In this document: in pieces, positions 10,247 to 18,260 of the stretch
Layout: each line of letters starts with the position of its first letter
Numbering within the stretch: position 1 is the stretch's first letter
From: Alphaproteobacteria bacterium
Lineage (GTDB): Bacteria; Pseudomonadota; Alphaproteobacteria; UBA8366; GCA-2717185
Direction: 5' to 3'
Assembly: GCA_012103325.1 (NCBI GenBank)
Contig: WLWY01000002.1
Coordinates: 186,001-250,000, forward strand
Length of the DNA: 64,000 bases
The notes under the pieces: model-generated
The model's input: the letters and a program-made list of their open reading frames with translations, nothing else
The model's database searches: none
What the model was told of the DNA's origin: nothing
Translations under genes and position numbers: made by a program

Positions 10247-10555
10247 ATAGGTATTGCATCTGGCGCCCTTAAAGGAGGTGCCCGAGGAGTGAGAGGAGAC
10301 CCGTTTAAACCGTTTGATCCGCGCAAAATCGGAAAAAATATCCGTGACGGTGCAGCTAAAGGCGCAGCGAAAGAAATCATAAAGTCGACAAGAGATATGT
10401 CAGATATCCGAAAAGATATCAACCTGGTAGAGAAAAGAATTAAAGAATCTATAGAAAAGAAAAAGGGTCATGATGAATTTGTGACGAAATTGAATCGTGA
10501 AATAGATGAGGTAACTCGTAAACGAAAACAGTTAGGATGCAATAGTACAAAATAG
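10247..10555 (+). pseudogene. 3' remnant of an unknown gene beside the IS66 right end
   Basis: The frame is open from the first base after the IS end to the stop at 10553-10555 (IGIASGALKGGARGVRGDP then a Lys/Arg/Glu-rich, coiled-coil-prone segment to QLGCNSTK). A GTG at 10289 with AGGAGG at 10273-10278 could start an 88-residue protein, so it may still be expressed. Because the frame runs without a stop into the IS end, I favour a truncated gene. It bears no relation to the XRE fragment on the other side. Higher A+T than neighbours. Confidence 0.45.
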
Positions 10556-10640
10556 TGCGGAAAGTGCATTACTCTTTTTGAGAGCGGGTATTGACCGCTC
10601 TAGAATCAGGTGCCTTTATCGCTTCAAGATGCGCAAACGT

Positions 10641-11639
10641 TCAGTGATAGTCTCTGAAGGCTTCTTGGCGGGCTTCCCATCGTTCGTCCTCGTTGAGCAG
10701 TCTGGATACACGTTGAATTGCCGCTTGGACATCCTCCCCATGTAAGCGCGCACGTAGGAACCAGACATAAGCACGGTATATGCTTTTGCCCACACCATGG
10801 CCCACTTCGCGGCGCTCCGCTAACACTTTCATGGCAGGCGCATAGCCGGCTCTCGCTGCGTCTTTAAGAGCGCTTCCTTCCTCTGAGCGTTTTTTCCAGG
10901 GAAATCGATTTTCAATTACCCAGTTGGCAAGCTCTATCTTTGCTTCATCTAGACCGGCATCCGCTGCATGGCTCATCCAAAAATACGCTGATTCCATGTC
11001 CCGGGGGACACGTCGGCCGTCGTGCAACATCTTCGCAACGGCAAAATGATGGGCAGGGGCTTCTGCAAGCTGTCCACGCATCCATGCAAAGGCTTCGGAA
11101 AGCGCGGCCTTTACTTCCTCATTATCAGAGGAATCTTTATAGACTTTGGCGCGGGCACTTTCGTCTGGAAAGTGAATTGTCGCGAGAGCGTAGCCTCGAA
11201 ACCATGAGCGAGCGAGAGTTTCGTTTTTTATCACGCCAATTCCAAGGAGGTAGAGACGTCCGATAAGTTGCTTTACGCTAAATCCTCCCAAAGTGTGACT
11301 CTCAAGGAGCAATGGTAAGGCGGCACTGCGTTGTATGGATGAGCAATCGCCTAAAGAAATATTATTGCCGAGTATTGTTAAAGCTATGGTGAAAAAGGAT
11401 ACGTTTAAATCCAGGTCACTCTGTCGTCCTAAGTCCTGCTCATTTGTCCGAATAAATTCTGCAAGTTCTGGGGTGATTTCGAGCCGACGTTCATCTATTC
11501 GGTTGCGCATAAAAGTGCAGTCGCGTCTAGACGATGCTTTTGATATCTCCCGATACCATTGTTGCGGATCCTTATCGAGGCCAAGCGCCGGGCCGTCGAT
11601 AGTAAGTAGAAACAAGATTAGGACAAACTTTCGGAACAT
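10641..11639 (-). CDS. Secreted Sel1-like repeat protein
   Basis: 332 residues from ATG at 11639; the frame extends 11 codons further but this start gives a clean signal peptide (MFRKFVLILFLLTIDGPALG). Sel1-type helical repeats are visible: LIGRLYLLGIGVIKNETLARSWFRGYA, VAKMLHDGRRVPRDMESAYFWMSHAADAGLDEAKIELA, and LAERREVGHGVGKSIYRAYVWFLRA. Such repeats are protein-interaction scaffolds, here probably periplasmic. Function unknown. Its 5' side faces the anti-sigma-like gene, also on the minus strand. Confidence 0.7.
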   Translation of the reverse strand: MFRKFVLILFLLTIDGPALGLDKDPQQWYREISKASSRRDCTFMRNRIDERRLEITPELAEFIRTNEQDLGRQSDLDLNVSFFTIALTILGNNISLGDCSSIQRSAALPLLLESHTLGGFSVKQLIGRLYLLGIGVIKNETLARSWFRGYALATIHFPDESARAKVYKDSSDNEEVKAALSEAFAWMRGQLAEAPAHHFAVAKMLHDGRRVPRDMESAYFWMSHAADAGLDEAKIELANWVIENRFPWKKRSEEGSALKDAARAGYAPAMKVLAERREVGHGVGKSIYRAYVWFLRARLHGEDVQAAIQRVSRLLNEDERWEARQEAFRDYH

Positions 11640-11714
11640 TGCGTATAGTAGCGCGTAATAAGCTAATTGCAATTATTTCGCGTGCTTTTGGTCACTATGA
11701 ATTGGGTGACGCAT

Positions 11715-12191
11715 CTACCGTACATCATCGTTCCGCCGCAGCTTCGACTGCACTATCATGACATTTTTCCCCGCCTGCCATTCGTAGCTGATTGTGTCGA
11801 CGACGCTGCGCGCCAGATGGATGCCGAGGCCGCCAACCTCGCGGTCGTCCAGCGCTTCGGAGAGATCTGGCGGGTTCGCGTTGAGAGGGTTGAAGGGAAT
11901 GCCGTCGTCGACGATGGTTGCGATCAAGTCGACGTCATCACGTTTGATGGTTACCTCGATCTCGTGTTCGGCGCTGTCAGGATAAGCATGGGCAATCACG
12001 TTTCGCAGAAGTTCTTCCAAGGCGAGGTGAACACGCCAAGTAATCGTCTCCGGGAGGCTGTGTGTCCGCGCGAAGATGTCCAGCGCGTCGGTTACATCCG
12101 CGATTTCCGACAGCTGGTTCGCAATGACTACCCGAGTTTCCCTGGCAGGCGCGAACCCACCTTCAGTATCTCCCTCATCGCTCATCATCAT
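11715..12191 (-). CDS. Anti-sigma-regulatory-factor-like ATPase (HATPase, RsbW/SpoIIAB type)
   Basis: 158 residues (or 156 from the third Met). GHKL ATPase motifs: N box VHLALEELLRNVIAHAYPD (about 53-71), G1 IVDDGIPFNP (about 93-102) and G2 REVGGLGIHLARSVVD (about 117-132). Stand-alone HATPases of this size are serine kinases of the RsbW/BtrW kind that control sigma factors or partner-switching cascades. No antagonist (STAS) or phosphatase gene lies beside it here, so partners are unknown. Confidence 0.85.
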   Translation of the reverse strand: MMMSDEGDTEGGFAPARETRVVIANQLSEIADVTDALDIFARTHSLPETITWRVHLALEELLRNVIAHAYPDSAEHEIEVTIKRDDVDLIATIVDDGIPFNPLNANPPDLSEALDDREVGGLGIHLARSVVDTISYEWQAGKNVMIVQSKLRRNDDVR

Positions 12192-12282
12192 ATCTTAGGC
12201 GCTGGCTGCGCGATTGGGTATGATCGGCGTCACCCTGCTGTTCGAACTGCAGAGCATTTGACGCAAAATCAAGAGGCCAGTG

Positions 12283-12681
12283 ATGAGCAAGAAAATACTC
12301 ATAGATCCCCACGCACCGCGTACGAAGAAGCCGCCCTTTGCGATGGGCGTTCAAGTCGGCGATACTATTTATGTTTCCGGCCATGTCTCTCAGGACGAAA
12401 GTGGAAACGTTGTCGGTGAAGACGACATGGCGGCGCAAACGCGTCAGGTCTTCGCCAGCATTGAAGCCGTTTTGGCCAAGGCCGGCGCGGCGATGGAAGA
12501 CGTCGTGAAGATCACAACCTACATAACCGATATGAGCCGATATGCGGAATTCAGCGCGGTTCGTGCCGAAGTGTTTCCCAACGCAGGGATGGCGAGCGCT
12601 ACTGTCGCATGCACTGAATTGGTGCGACCGGAATTTCTGGTGGAAGTCGAAACCATAGCCGTCAGGGGGAGCGGTGCTTGA
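12283..12681 (+). CDS. RidA family protein (enamine/imine deaminase)
   Basis: 132 residues from ATG 12283 (AAGAGG at 12271-12276). RidA trimers hydrolyse reactive 2-aminoacrylate-type imines. Visible: FAMGVQVGDTIYVSGHVSQDESGNVVG, AAQTRQVFASIEAVLAKAGAAMEDVVKITTYITDMSRY and the C-terminal ELVRPEFLVEVETIAV, where the catalytic-pocket arginine (RPEFLVE; usual R105) and glutamate are kept. Single gene, divergent from the ATPase. Confidence 0.93.
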   Translation: MSKKILIDPHAPRTKKPPFAMGVQVGDTIYVSGHVSQDESGNVVGEDDMAAQTRQVFASIEAVLAKAGAAMEDVVKITTYITDMSRYAEFSAVRAEVFPNAGMASATVACTELVRPEFLVEVETIAVRGSGA

Positions 12682-12696
12682 GAACGCACCGCTCCC
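12667..12696 (+). terminator. Hairpin at the ridA 3' end
   Basis: GGGAGCGGTGC (12667-12677) and GCACCGCTCCC (12686-12696) form a perfect 11-bp stem with an 8-nt loop overlapping the ridA stop codon. There is no T run, so it may be a transcript-end stabiliser rather than a classic intrinsic terminator. Confidence 0.5.
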
Positions 12697-12916
12697 GGAA
12701 CGCCGTTATACGATGATACTCACGTTATCGTGATGTCTGTTGCCATGAAAGCTGTATGGTACCGGTAAGAAAATGCTTGTTTCCTAGGCATTGAGGTTTG
12801 CTATGATCCTGTTGGTATGAGGATGGGGAACATCAGCAACATGCCCGGCCCGTCAAAATAAAAAGAAAATCGAGGCACGGACCGGAAAGCGGTCAACTTC
12901 ACGGAAGGAAACAGGG

Positions 12917-13411
12917 ATGAAATTTGTCGCAAGGGTTTTCGGTGTCGGCGTTCTGGTTGGCGCTGCGCTTACGTTCTCGGTTGCCGGTACACCTGCATTC
13001 GCTGCGGATGGCAAGGACGCGATCGAGAAGCGCATTACATTGATGAAAAACGGCGTTTTGAAAAACTATCTCTATGCAAAGAAATTCGCCAAGGAAGGCG
13101 AAGGAACGGCCGAGGGGGTCGTCAAGCATGCGAAGCTTCTGAGTGAAGCGTCAGCACAGGTTGTTGCGTTATTTCCAAAGGGTACGGGACGCGGTGACTA
13201 CGACGAAAAGATGACTCGTGCGCTGCCCAAGATTTGGGAAGATTGGGCTGGTTTCAAGACGGCGGCAAATGTGTTGACTCAAGAAAGTGCGAAACTCGCG
13301 GAAGTTGCCGCAGGTGGTGATAAGGACGCGATCGCGGCGCAGTTCGGCAAGACGGCAAAACTTGGCTGTGGTGGTTGCCACAAGCCGTTCCGGGGCGCGA
13401 AGGTGAAGTAA
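12917..13411 (+). CDS. Cytochrome c' (class II cytochrome c)
   Basis: 164 residues. Signal peptide MKFVARVFGVGVLVGAALTF...AFAA, then a four-helix bundle with the haem c motif CGGCH near the C-terminus (about residues 152-156), the location that defines cytochrome c'. These periplasmic proteins bind NO or CO at a five-coordinate haem and are often linked to nitrosative stress. ATG preceded by AAGGAAAC. Single-gene transcript, closed by a strong terminator. Confidence 0.92.
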   Translation: MKFVARVFGVGVLVGAALTFSVAGTPAFAADGKDAIEKRITLMKNGVLKNYLYAKKFAKEGEGTAEGVVKHAKLLSEASAQVVALFPKGTGRGDYDEKMTRALPKIWEDWAGFKTAANVLTQESAKLAEVAAGGDKDAIAAQFGKTAKLGCGGCHKPFRGAKVK

Positions 13412-13436
13412 TACGCAGTCCAGATAGTGTTTTAGG

Positions 13437-13473
13437 ATGGGGCATGGCGGATAACGCCATGCCCCATTTTTTT
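13437..13473. terminator. Strong bidirectional terminator
   Basis: A 13-bp perfect stem (13437-13449 with 13455-13467, loop GATAA) followed by seven T on the plus strand. It sits between the convergent cytochrome c' and CoA-transferase genes and can serve both. Confidence 0.9.
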
Positions 13474-13478
13474 GTGTC

Positions 13479-14693
13479 CTAAATTTGCTCTTCGCGAAGA
13501 ACCGACGCGGTTTTCAACGCGTTGACCCTGTCCGGGTCGTAGCCGAGCTCGTCGCGGAGGATTTCGTCGTTGTGTTGGCCGAGGGTTGGCGCCGGTCCGT
13601 TGACGCCCGACGTTGCGTTGGCGTAGCGGAATGCGGAGTTCACGAGTTCCGTTTGTCCAAGCAGCGGGTCTTCGATCGTCACGGTCAGGCCGCGGGCCTG
13701 GACTTGCGGTTGACGTACGGCCTTGTCGACGGTCTGAACGATACCGCTCGGGACATGATGCTCGGTCAGCATGCGCTCCGCCTCTTCAGACGTTTTCGTG
13801 GCAAGCCAACTGCCGAGTATTTCGGTTGCTGTGTCCCGGTTTTCCGAGAGCTTGGTTTCATCGCTGAACCGCGGATCGTCGGCAAGCTCGGCCCGACCCA
13901 TCGCTTTGCAGCTATTTCGCCATGAGCGGTGGTCGGGCCCGACAAGAGTTGTCAGATAACCATCCTTTGTTGCGTAAACAGGATGGTACCAGACATCGAT
14001 CTCTCCGTTGATGAGATACGTTTGCAGACTGGAATCGTTCGAACCGAAAAGACTGTCGAAGAGCGCGATGTCGATGTGTTCGCCTTCGCCGGTCATTGCT
14101 TTGCGATAGAGAGCTGTTGCCACCGCGCCGAAGGCCGTAAGGCCCGTTGTCGTGTCGGCAATGGCGATCCCGGGCCCGCGCGGCGTTTCCGGCGGGTCCC
14201 GGTGCAGAAACTGCATGCCCAGCCAGCCCGTCATGGAATGGCTGATGTGGGCGTAGCCGGGCCGGTTGGCATTGGGACCGGTTTGGCCGAAACCGCTTAT
14301 AGAGCACAGGATAATTGACGGATTGAGCGCCTTTAGATCTTCATACCCCAAACCGAGGCGCGCCATAACGCCAGGCGTAAACGCTTCGATGACCACATCA
14401 GCCTTGGCGACCAGCTCGCGGACGATTGCCATGCCTTCCGGTTGCTTGATGTCGATGCAGAGGCTCCGCTTGCCGGCGTTATGCTGTACGAACATCGGAC
14501 TGCGCGGCGCGTTGGTCTTGTTGGAGTGACGGGAAATATCACCGAGTGGGTAACGCTCGACCTTGATGACGTCCGCGCCGTGATCGGCGAGGTATTTTCC
14601 GCAGGAGGGGCCGGCAATCAAAGCGGCAAATTCGACAACGCGGACGCCTTCAAACGCGCGCGGTTTTGCTTTCTTTTCTTCGGTATCGCTCAT
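13479..14693 (-). CDS. Family III CoA-transferase (CaiB/BaiF type)
   Basis: 404 residues, normal size. Moves CoA between acids through an aspartyl-CoA intermediate. Seen: FEGVRVVEFAALIAGPSCGKYLADHGADVIKVE, GKRSLCIDIKQPEGMAIVRELV, NPSIILCSISGFGQTGPNANRPGY, and AIADTTTGLTAFGAVATALYRK with the catalytic aspartate (about residue 176). Last gene of a minus-strand operon after a GYD protein and an enoyl-CoA hydratase; together they suggest degradation of an acyl-CoA of unknown origin. Confidence 0.93.
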   Translation of the reverse strand: MSDTEEKKAKPRAFEGVRVVEFAALIAGPSCGKYLADHGADVIKVERYPLGDISRHSNKTNAPRSPMFVQHNAGKRSLCIDIKQPEGMAIVRELVAKADVVIEAFTPGVMARLGLGYEDLKALNPSIILCSISGFGQTGPNANRPGYAHISHSMTGWLGMQFLHRDPPETPRGPGIAIADTTTGLTAFGAVATALYRKAMTGEGEHIDIALFDSLFGSNDSSLQTYLINGEIDVWYHPVYATKDGYLTTLVGPDHRSWRNSCKAMGRAELADDPRFSDETKLSENRDTATEILGSWLATKTSEEAERMLTEHHVPSGIVQTVDKAVRQPQVQARGLTVTIEDPLLGQTELVNSAFRYANATSGVNGPAPTLGQHNDEILRDELGYDPDRVNALKTASVLREEQI

Positions 14694-14843
14694 GTCAAAA
14701 TTCTACTCTGTCCCTGAGACGTTGTTCTTTAGGCCTCTTTTCACCGCCGAGTCCCGGCTGTGAACGGGTTCAAGCTGGCCATTCAGGCGCAGGAGTTGGT
14801 TCAGCTGGTTGCCGAAGTTGAGCGCACCGTGGAGGGCCATGTC

Positions 14844-15509
14844 CTAGGCGAGGCGATAGGTCGATTTCGTTCTCTTGATCGCCCAGGGCGCGCGGTCCGT
14901 TAGTGTTTTGACGAAGATGCGGGTCTCGCTTTCCAGCGCGCCAGGATCCGCCAGCCGATTTATCAGTCCGAACTGATGGTATTGTCCCGCACTATAAAGA
15001 TCGCCGGTCATGGCAATTTCCAGGCCAATGCGGCGGCCTACATGCCGGGTCAGCAGCGCGATATTCATTGCGGCGGGAAAGCCGTAGGCCATTTCGACAT
15101 TGCCGAACCGAGCATCGCGTTCGGCCACGACGAAATCGCAGGCGAGGGACATCGCCTGGCCACCGCCCAGCGCCATGCCATGAATGGATGCGATCGTCGG
15201 CTTGGGTGACTCGATAAGAAGCGTGAGCGCTTCCAGAAAGATATCCACCGCCTTGTCGACGGACATGTCCTGCAGCAGGGCGTTCTCTTCGAATTCTGAT
15301 GTATCGCGCCCCGATGTGAAGCAACTGCCGGCGCCGCAGATGATGATCGCGCGGACGTCATCGTCGCTGCCCACTTTACGCAGAGCAGCAATCAATTCTT
15401 CCAATAGGCCGTCGCTCATCGCGTTCTTTTTTGCAGGACGGCTCAGCGTTAAAAGCGCGGCATGATCCTGCTGGGTAACGATCACCAGCGGTTCGGAATT
15501 ATCGGTCAT
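14844..15509 (-). CDS. Enoyl-CoA hydratase/isomerase, C-terminus cut by an in-frame amber codon
   Basis: 221 residues to a TAG at 14844-14846. Crotonase-fold features: LTLSRPAKKNAMSDGLLEEL, the first oxyanion-hole region GAGSCFTSGRDTSEF, and PTIASIHGMALGGGQAMSLACDFVVAERDARFGNVEMAYGFPA. About 45 C-terminal residues are missing relative to the usual ~260. Beyond TAG the same frame continues (DMALHGALNFGNQLNQLLRL...RDSAVKRGL) to a second TAG at 14703-14705, just 9 nt before the CoA-transferase start, exactly where a full-length gene should end. CAG to TAG would explain it. Possibly a recent pseudogene. Confidence 0.85.
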   Translation of the reverse strand: MTDNSEPLVIVTQQDHAALLTLSRPAKKNAMSDGLLEELIAALRKVGSDDDVRAIIICGAGSCFTSGRDTSEFEENALLQDMSVDKAVDIFLEALTLLIESPKPTIASIHGMALGGGQAMSLACDFVVAERDARFGNVEMAYGFPAAMNIALLTRHVGRRIGLEIAMTGDLYSAGQYHQFGLINRLADPGALESETRIFVKTLTDRAPWAIKRTKSTYRLA

Positions 15510-15545
15510 TGGTAATGGTCCTGAAGCAGGTAAGGCCTGCTAACT

Positions 15546-15836
15546 CTAAACCGCGTCGATGATTATGCGAAAGGCGTCTTCTTGAAACGCCTTCAATGTC
15601 GTGGCCTTGACGTTACCGAGCGCGCCTATCCGCAGCACGAATGTTGCGGCCGTTGCATCGTCGGGAAAATCGGCAATGGCGATCAAATCGTAATTGCCCA
15701 TCGTGAGATAAATCTGCTCGATACTACCGCCTAGTTCTTCCGCCATGCTTCGTGCGGAATCGGCGCGGTTCGTCGATTTCTTAATCGTGCGCAGCCCCTG
15801 GTCCGTGTAATTCATCAGACTGATATACATAGGCAT
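15546..15836 (-). CDS. GYD domain protein
   Basis: 96 residues: MPMYISLMNYTDQGLRTIKKS, then ARSMAEELGGSIEQIYLTMGNYDLIAIADFPDD, where GNYD corresponds to the name-giving GYD motif. A small ferredoxin-like (dimeric alpha-beta barrel) family of unknown function, often beside CoA-linked catabolic genes. First gene of the GYD - enoyl-CoA hydratase - CoA-transferase operon and divergent from selD. Confidence 0.85.
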   Translation of the reverse strand: MPMYISLMNYTDQGLRTIKKSTNRADSARSMAEELGGSIEQIYLTMGNYDLIAIADFPDDATAATFVLRIGALGNVKATTLKAFQEDAFRIIIDAV

Positions 15837-16073
15837 GTCATTTTCCCCCGGAAAATTACGGCGCCAATTCTTGAAACCTAGCGTCCTCCATACGATCTGA
15901 CTTTGACACCGTGGTTGCGTTGTCTGCGTAACAGTAGCACGGGAAGGCCGGGATCGGCTAAACGTGCATTTTTGGTATCACTTGCAAGTGTGCTGGTACT
16001 AAAGAGGAATGAGCGGTAGTTTTGAAGGAAGCCGAACGGGCTGAATGGTCTAATTTTGGAAAGACATGAGAAA

Positions 16074-17123
16074 ATGGATATGGAAGTTCCGCGCCTAACC
16101 ACGCTTTCGCATGGTGGTGGCTGAGGCTGTAAAGTAGCACCGTCGGTGCTTAACGAGATACTGGCCAAACTACCACCGCAAGCGGCGAATCCCGGGCTTT
16201 TGATCGGGCATGAAACCGGTGACGATTCCGCCGTGTTCAAGATCAATGACGAGCAGGCTGTGGTCGCGAGCACGGACTTCTTCATGCCGATCGTCGATGA
16301 CCCGTATGATTACGGTCGTATTGCGGCAACCAATGCTCTTTCTGACATCTATGCGGTCGGCGGCACCCCGATTATGGCGCTTGCGATTGCGGCGATGCCG
16401 ATGAACCAGATGCCCGCCGACATGGTGCAGCAAATTCTGGCTGGCGGCGCGCAAGTGTGCGCGGATGCCGGGGTTCCCGTCGCGGGCGGACATACCATCG
16501 ATTCCGTCGAACCGATCTACGGTCTTGCGGTGATCGGGTTGGTGCATCCGGACCAGATCAAACGAAACTGCGAGGCGCAGGAAGGCGACGATCTCGTGCT
16601 GAGTAAGGCACTTGGTGTTGGCATCCTTGGCGCGGCAATGAACAAGGATGAACTGGATCCTGAGGGCTACCGCCAGATGGTGGACACGGCAACGAAACTG
16701 AATGCCGTCGGCGCGGAGCTCGCGAAATTCTCGGAGGTGCATGCGCTTACCGATGTGACCGGTTTTGGATTGTTAGGGCATCTGCTTGAGATTTGCCGAG
16801 GTTCGGGTTTTTCAGCAACTGTCGACTGGAACCAATTGCCAATTCTGCCGGCGGCGCTCGATTACGCCGAGCGCGGTTACAACACCGGTGCGGCAGGCCG
16901 GAACTGGCAAAGTTTCGGCCACGACGCGACCTTACCGGAAGGTTTGCCGGAGTGGCGCAAGAATTTGCTGATCGATCCACAGACCAGCGGCGGGTTGATG
17001 CTTAGCTGTTCGCCGGACGCCACGGATAAGATCCTGGGGACGTTCAAGGCCGCGGGTTTCGCGGACGCTACTGTGATTGGCAAGATCCAGGGCGGCGAGC
17101 CGCATGTAACCGTCACCGATTAG
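16074..17123 (+). CDS. selD: Selenide, water dikinase, selenocysteine-containing (UGA at codon 17)
   Basis: Makes selenophosphate from selenide and ATP for Sec-tRNA and selenouridine. An ordinary frame only opens at GTG 16146, but in the same frame upstream sits ATG 16074 and MDMEVPRLTTLSHGGG-TGA-GCKVAPSVLNEIL. SelD normally has GAGCGCK here with catalytic Cys17 and Lys20; the TGA (16122-16124) falls exactly at residue 17 and Lys20 is kept. Downstream are NPGLLIGHETGDDSAVF, ASTDFFMPIVDDPYDYGRIAATNALSDIYAVGG, AGGHTIDSVEPIYGL and DPQTSGGL. Total 349 residues, normal length. GGAAAG at 16058-16063 is the likely ribosome site. Selenocysteine SelDs are known; reading it here is inference from alignment in memory. 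Confidence 0.9.
16125..16151 (+). promoter_or_regulatory. Bacterial SECIS-like hairpin following the selD UGA
   Basis: AGCACC (16136-16141) and GGTGCT (16145-16150) form a 6-bp stem with loop GTC starting 18 nt after the UGA. Bacterial SECIS elements are hairpins directly 3' of the UGA with a G-U in the apical loop at about this distance; SelB binds there. It coincides with the coding sequence for APSVL. No folding calculation was run. Confidence 0.65.
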
Positions 17124-17136
17124 CAGGAGACCGGGT

Positions 17137-17619
17137 GTGATTAAGGGACTGCATCACAATGCCTATCGGTGCAGAGATTCCGAGGAGACTCGAAAGTTCT
17201 ATGAGGACTTCCTCGGTCTGCAACTGGCCGGCGCATTAGCGATCGAGGAATCCAGCACGGGCCGGAAAACCAGCGTTCTTCATACCTTTTATGAGATGGA
17301 TAACGGGTCCTATCTCGCTTTTTTCGAAGCACCGGACCGAGACTTCGAGTTCAAGAAGCAGCATGATTACGATCTGCATATCGCGCTGGAAGTCGACCGC
17401 GAAGCCCTTGCCGTCATGTTTAAGCGGGGCAAGGAGGAAGGAATCGAGACCAGGGGCGTGTCCGATCATCATTTCGTCGAGTCGATCTATTTTCGCGATC
17501 CGAACGGCTACGTTATCGAACTGACTGCAAAGCTTCCGGATCACGATGCGATGATGGATCCGGCAATGAACGGTGCCCGCAAGATTGTTGACGACTGGAA
17601 TGCTGCGCGCGGCGGATAA
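17137..17619 (+). CDS. VOC (glyoxalase/dioxygenase) superfamily protein
   Basis: 160 residues from a GTG at 17137 with AGGAGA at 17125-17130. One VOC module: IKGLHHNAYRCRDSEETRKFYEDFLGLQLAG at the start and DHHFVESIYFRDPNGYVIELTAK at the end, with the metal-ligand His near residue 6, a His in DLHIALEV near 85, and the C-terminal Glu in YVIELT. Probably a metal-dependent lyase or dioxygenase; substrate unknown. It lies 13 nt after selD, so likely co-transcribed. Confidence 0.85.
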   Translation: MIKGLHHNAYRCRDSEETRKFYEDFLGLQLAGALAIEESSTGRKTSVLHTFYEMDNGSYLAFFEAPDRDFEFKKQHDYDLHIALEVDREALAVMFKRGKEEGIETRGVSDHHFVESIYFRDPNGYVIELTAKLPDHDAMMDPAMNGARKIVDDWNAARGG

Positions 17620-17630
17620 ATCGGAAATTC

Positions 17631-18257
17631 ATGGAAACCCATATCCATTCGGTTGCTGCGCATTACGGTCAGGACGATTTATTCGCGAGTATTGTCGATG
17701 CATTGAAACTGGCGGGTAAAGATCCTGATGCGCTTACCATTGAAAACCTGCCGGCGGTAGATGAAGTTCACACGCGCGGTCGTGATGCGACAATGGAGGT
17801 GGCAGTACATGCGGATCTAACCCTCGATTTGTTTGTCGTAGACGTCGGTAGCGGTATCCGCGGTCCAGCGCGTTACATTGCGCGGACGTTTGGGTTCGCA
17901 TAACTGGTATCGACCTGACCCCTTCGGTTCGATTTAACGCCCATGCCGTCGGCCACGGAGCCGGGTCATAGTTTTCCCTCATCGCATGATGATCTTCGGG
18001 CGACGATTACCGATGCGGATTTCAAAGAAGTTATCTGGCTTGACCGGAGTGACGTCCACCGAATCCGGTATGGCGAAATCGCGAAGCAAGCAGCTGTCCG
18101 CGGCGCAAAGGACACGGTGAGACTCAGCGGGCCGTCACCGCTTGGCATTCGTCTCGTGTTTAGTCCTGATGCCACGGTAAAACGAGGCAACACGAAGCGT
18201 AATCTAATGGAGAATCGTATCGGCTACGTCCAGGGACTGTTCCGGAAACGGCGGTAG
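17631..18257 (+). pseudogene. Decayed class I SAM-dependent methyltransferase
   Basis: Three pieces fit one methyltransferase. First, 17631-17903: METHIHSVAAHYGQDDLFASI through VVDVGSGIRGPARYIARTFG (SAM motif I), then TAA. Second, in another frame at about 17902-17970: ITGIDLTPSVRFNA, the normal continuation after motif I, then TAG. Third, 17943-18257: DDLRATITDADFKEVIWLD and PSPLGIRLVFSPD...NLMENRIGYVQGLFRKRR, resembling the C-terminal end of this family. A frameshift near 17898 and loss of roughly 100 middle residues explain the pattern. Automatic calling would give two small hypothetical genes (90 and 104 residues). Confidence 0.65.
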
Positions 18258-18260
18258 GGC

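Noticed and set aside
12667..12696. Attenuator or riboswitch at the ridA 3' end
   Set aside because: Only a simple hairpin, no alternative pairing or ligand-domain pattern seen.
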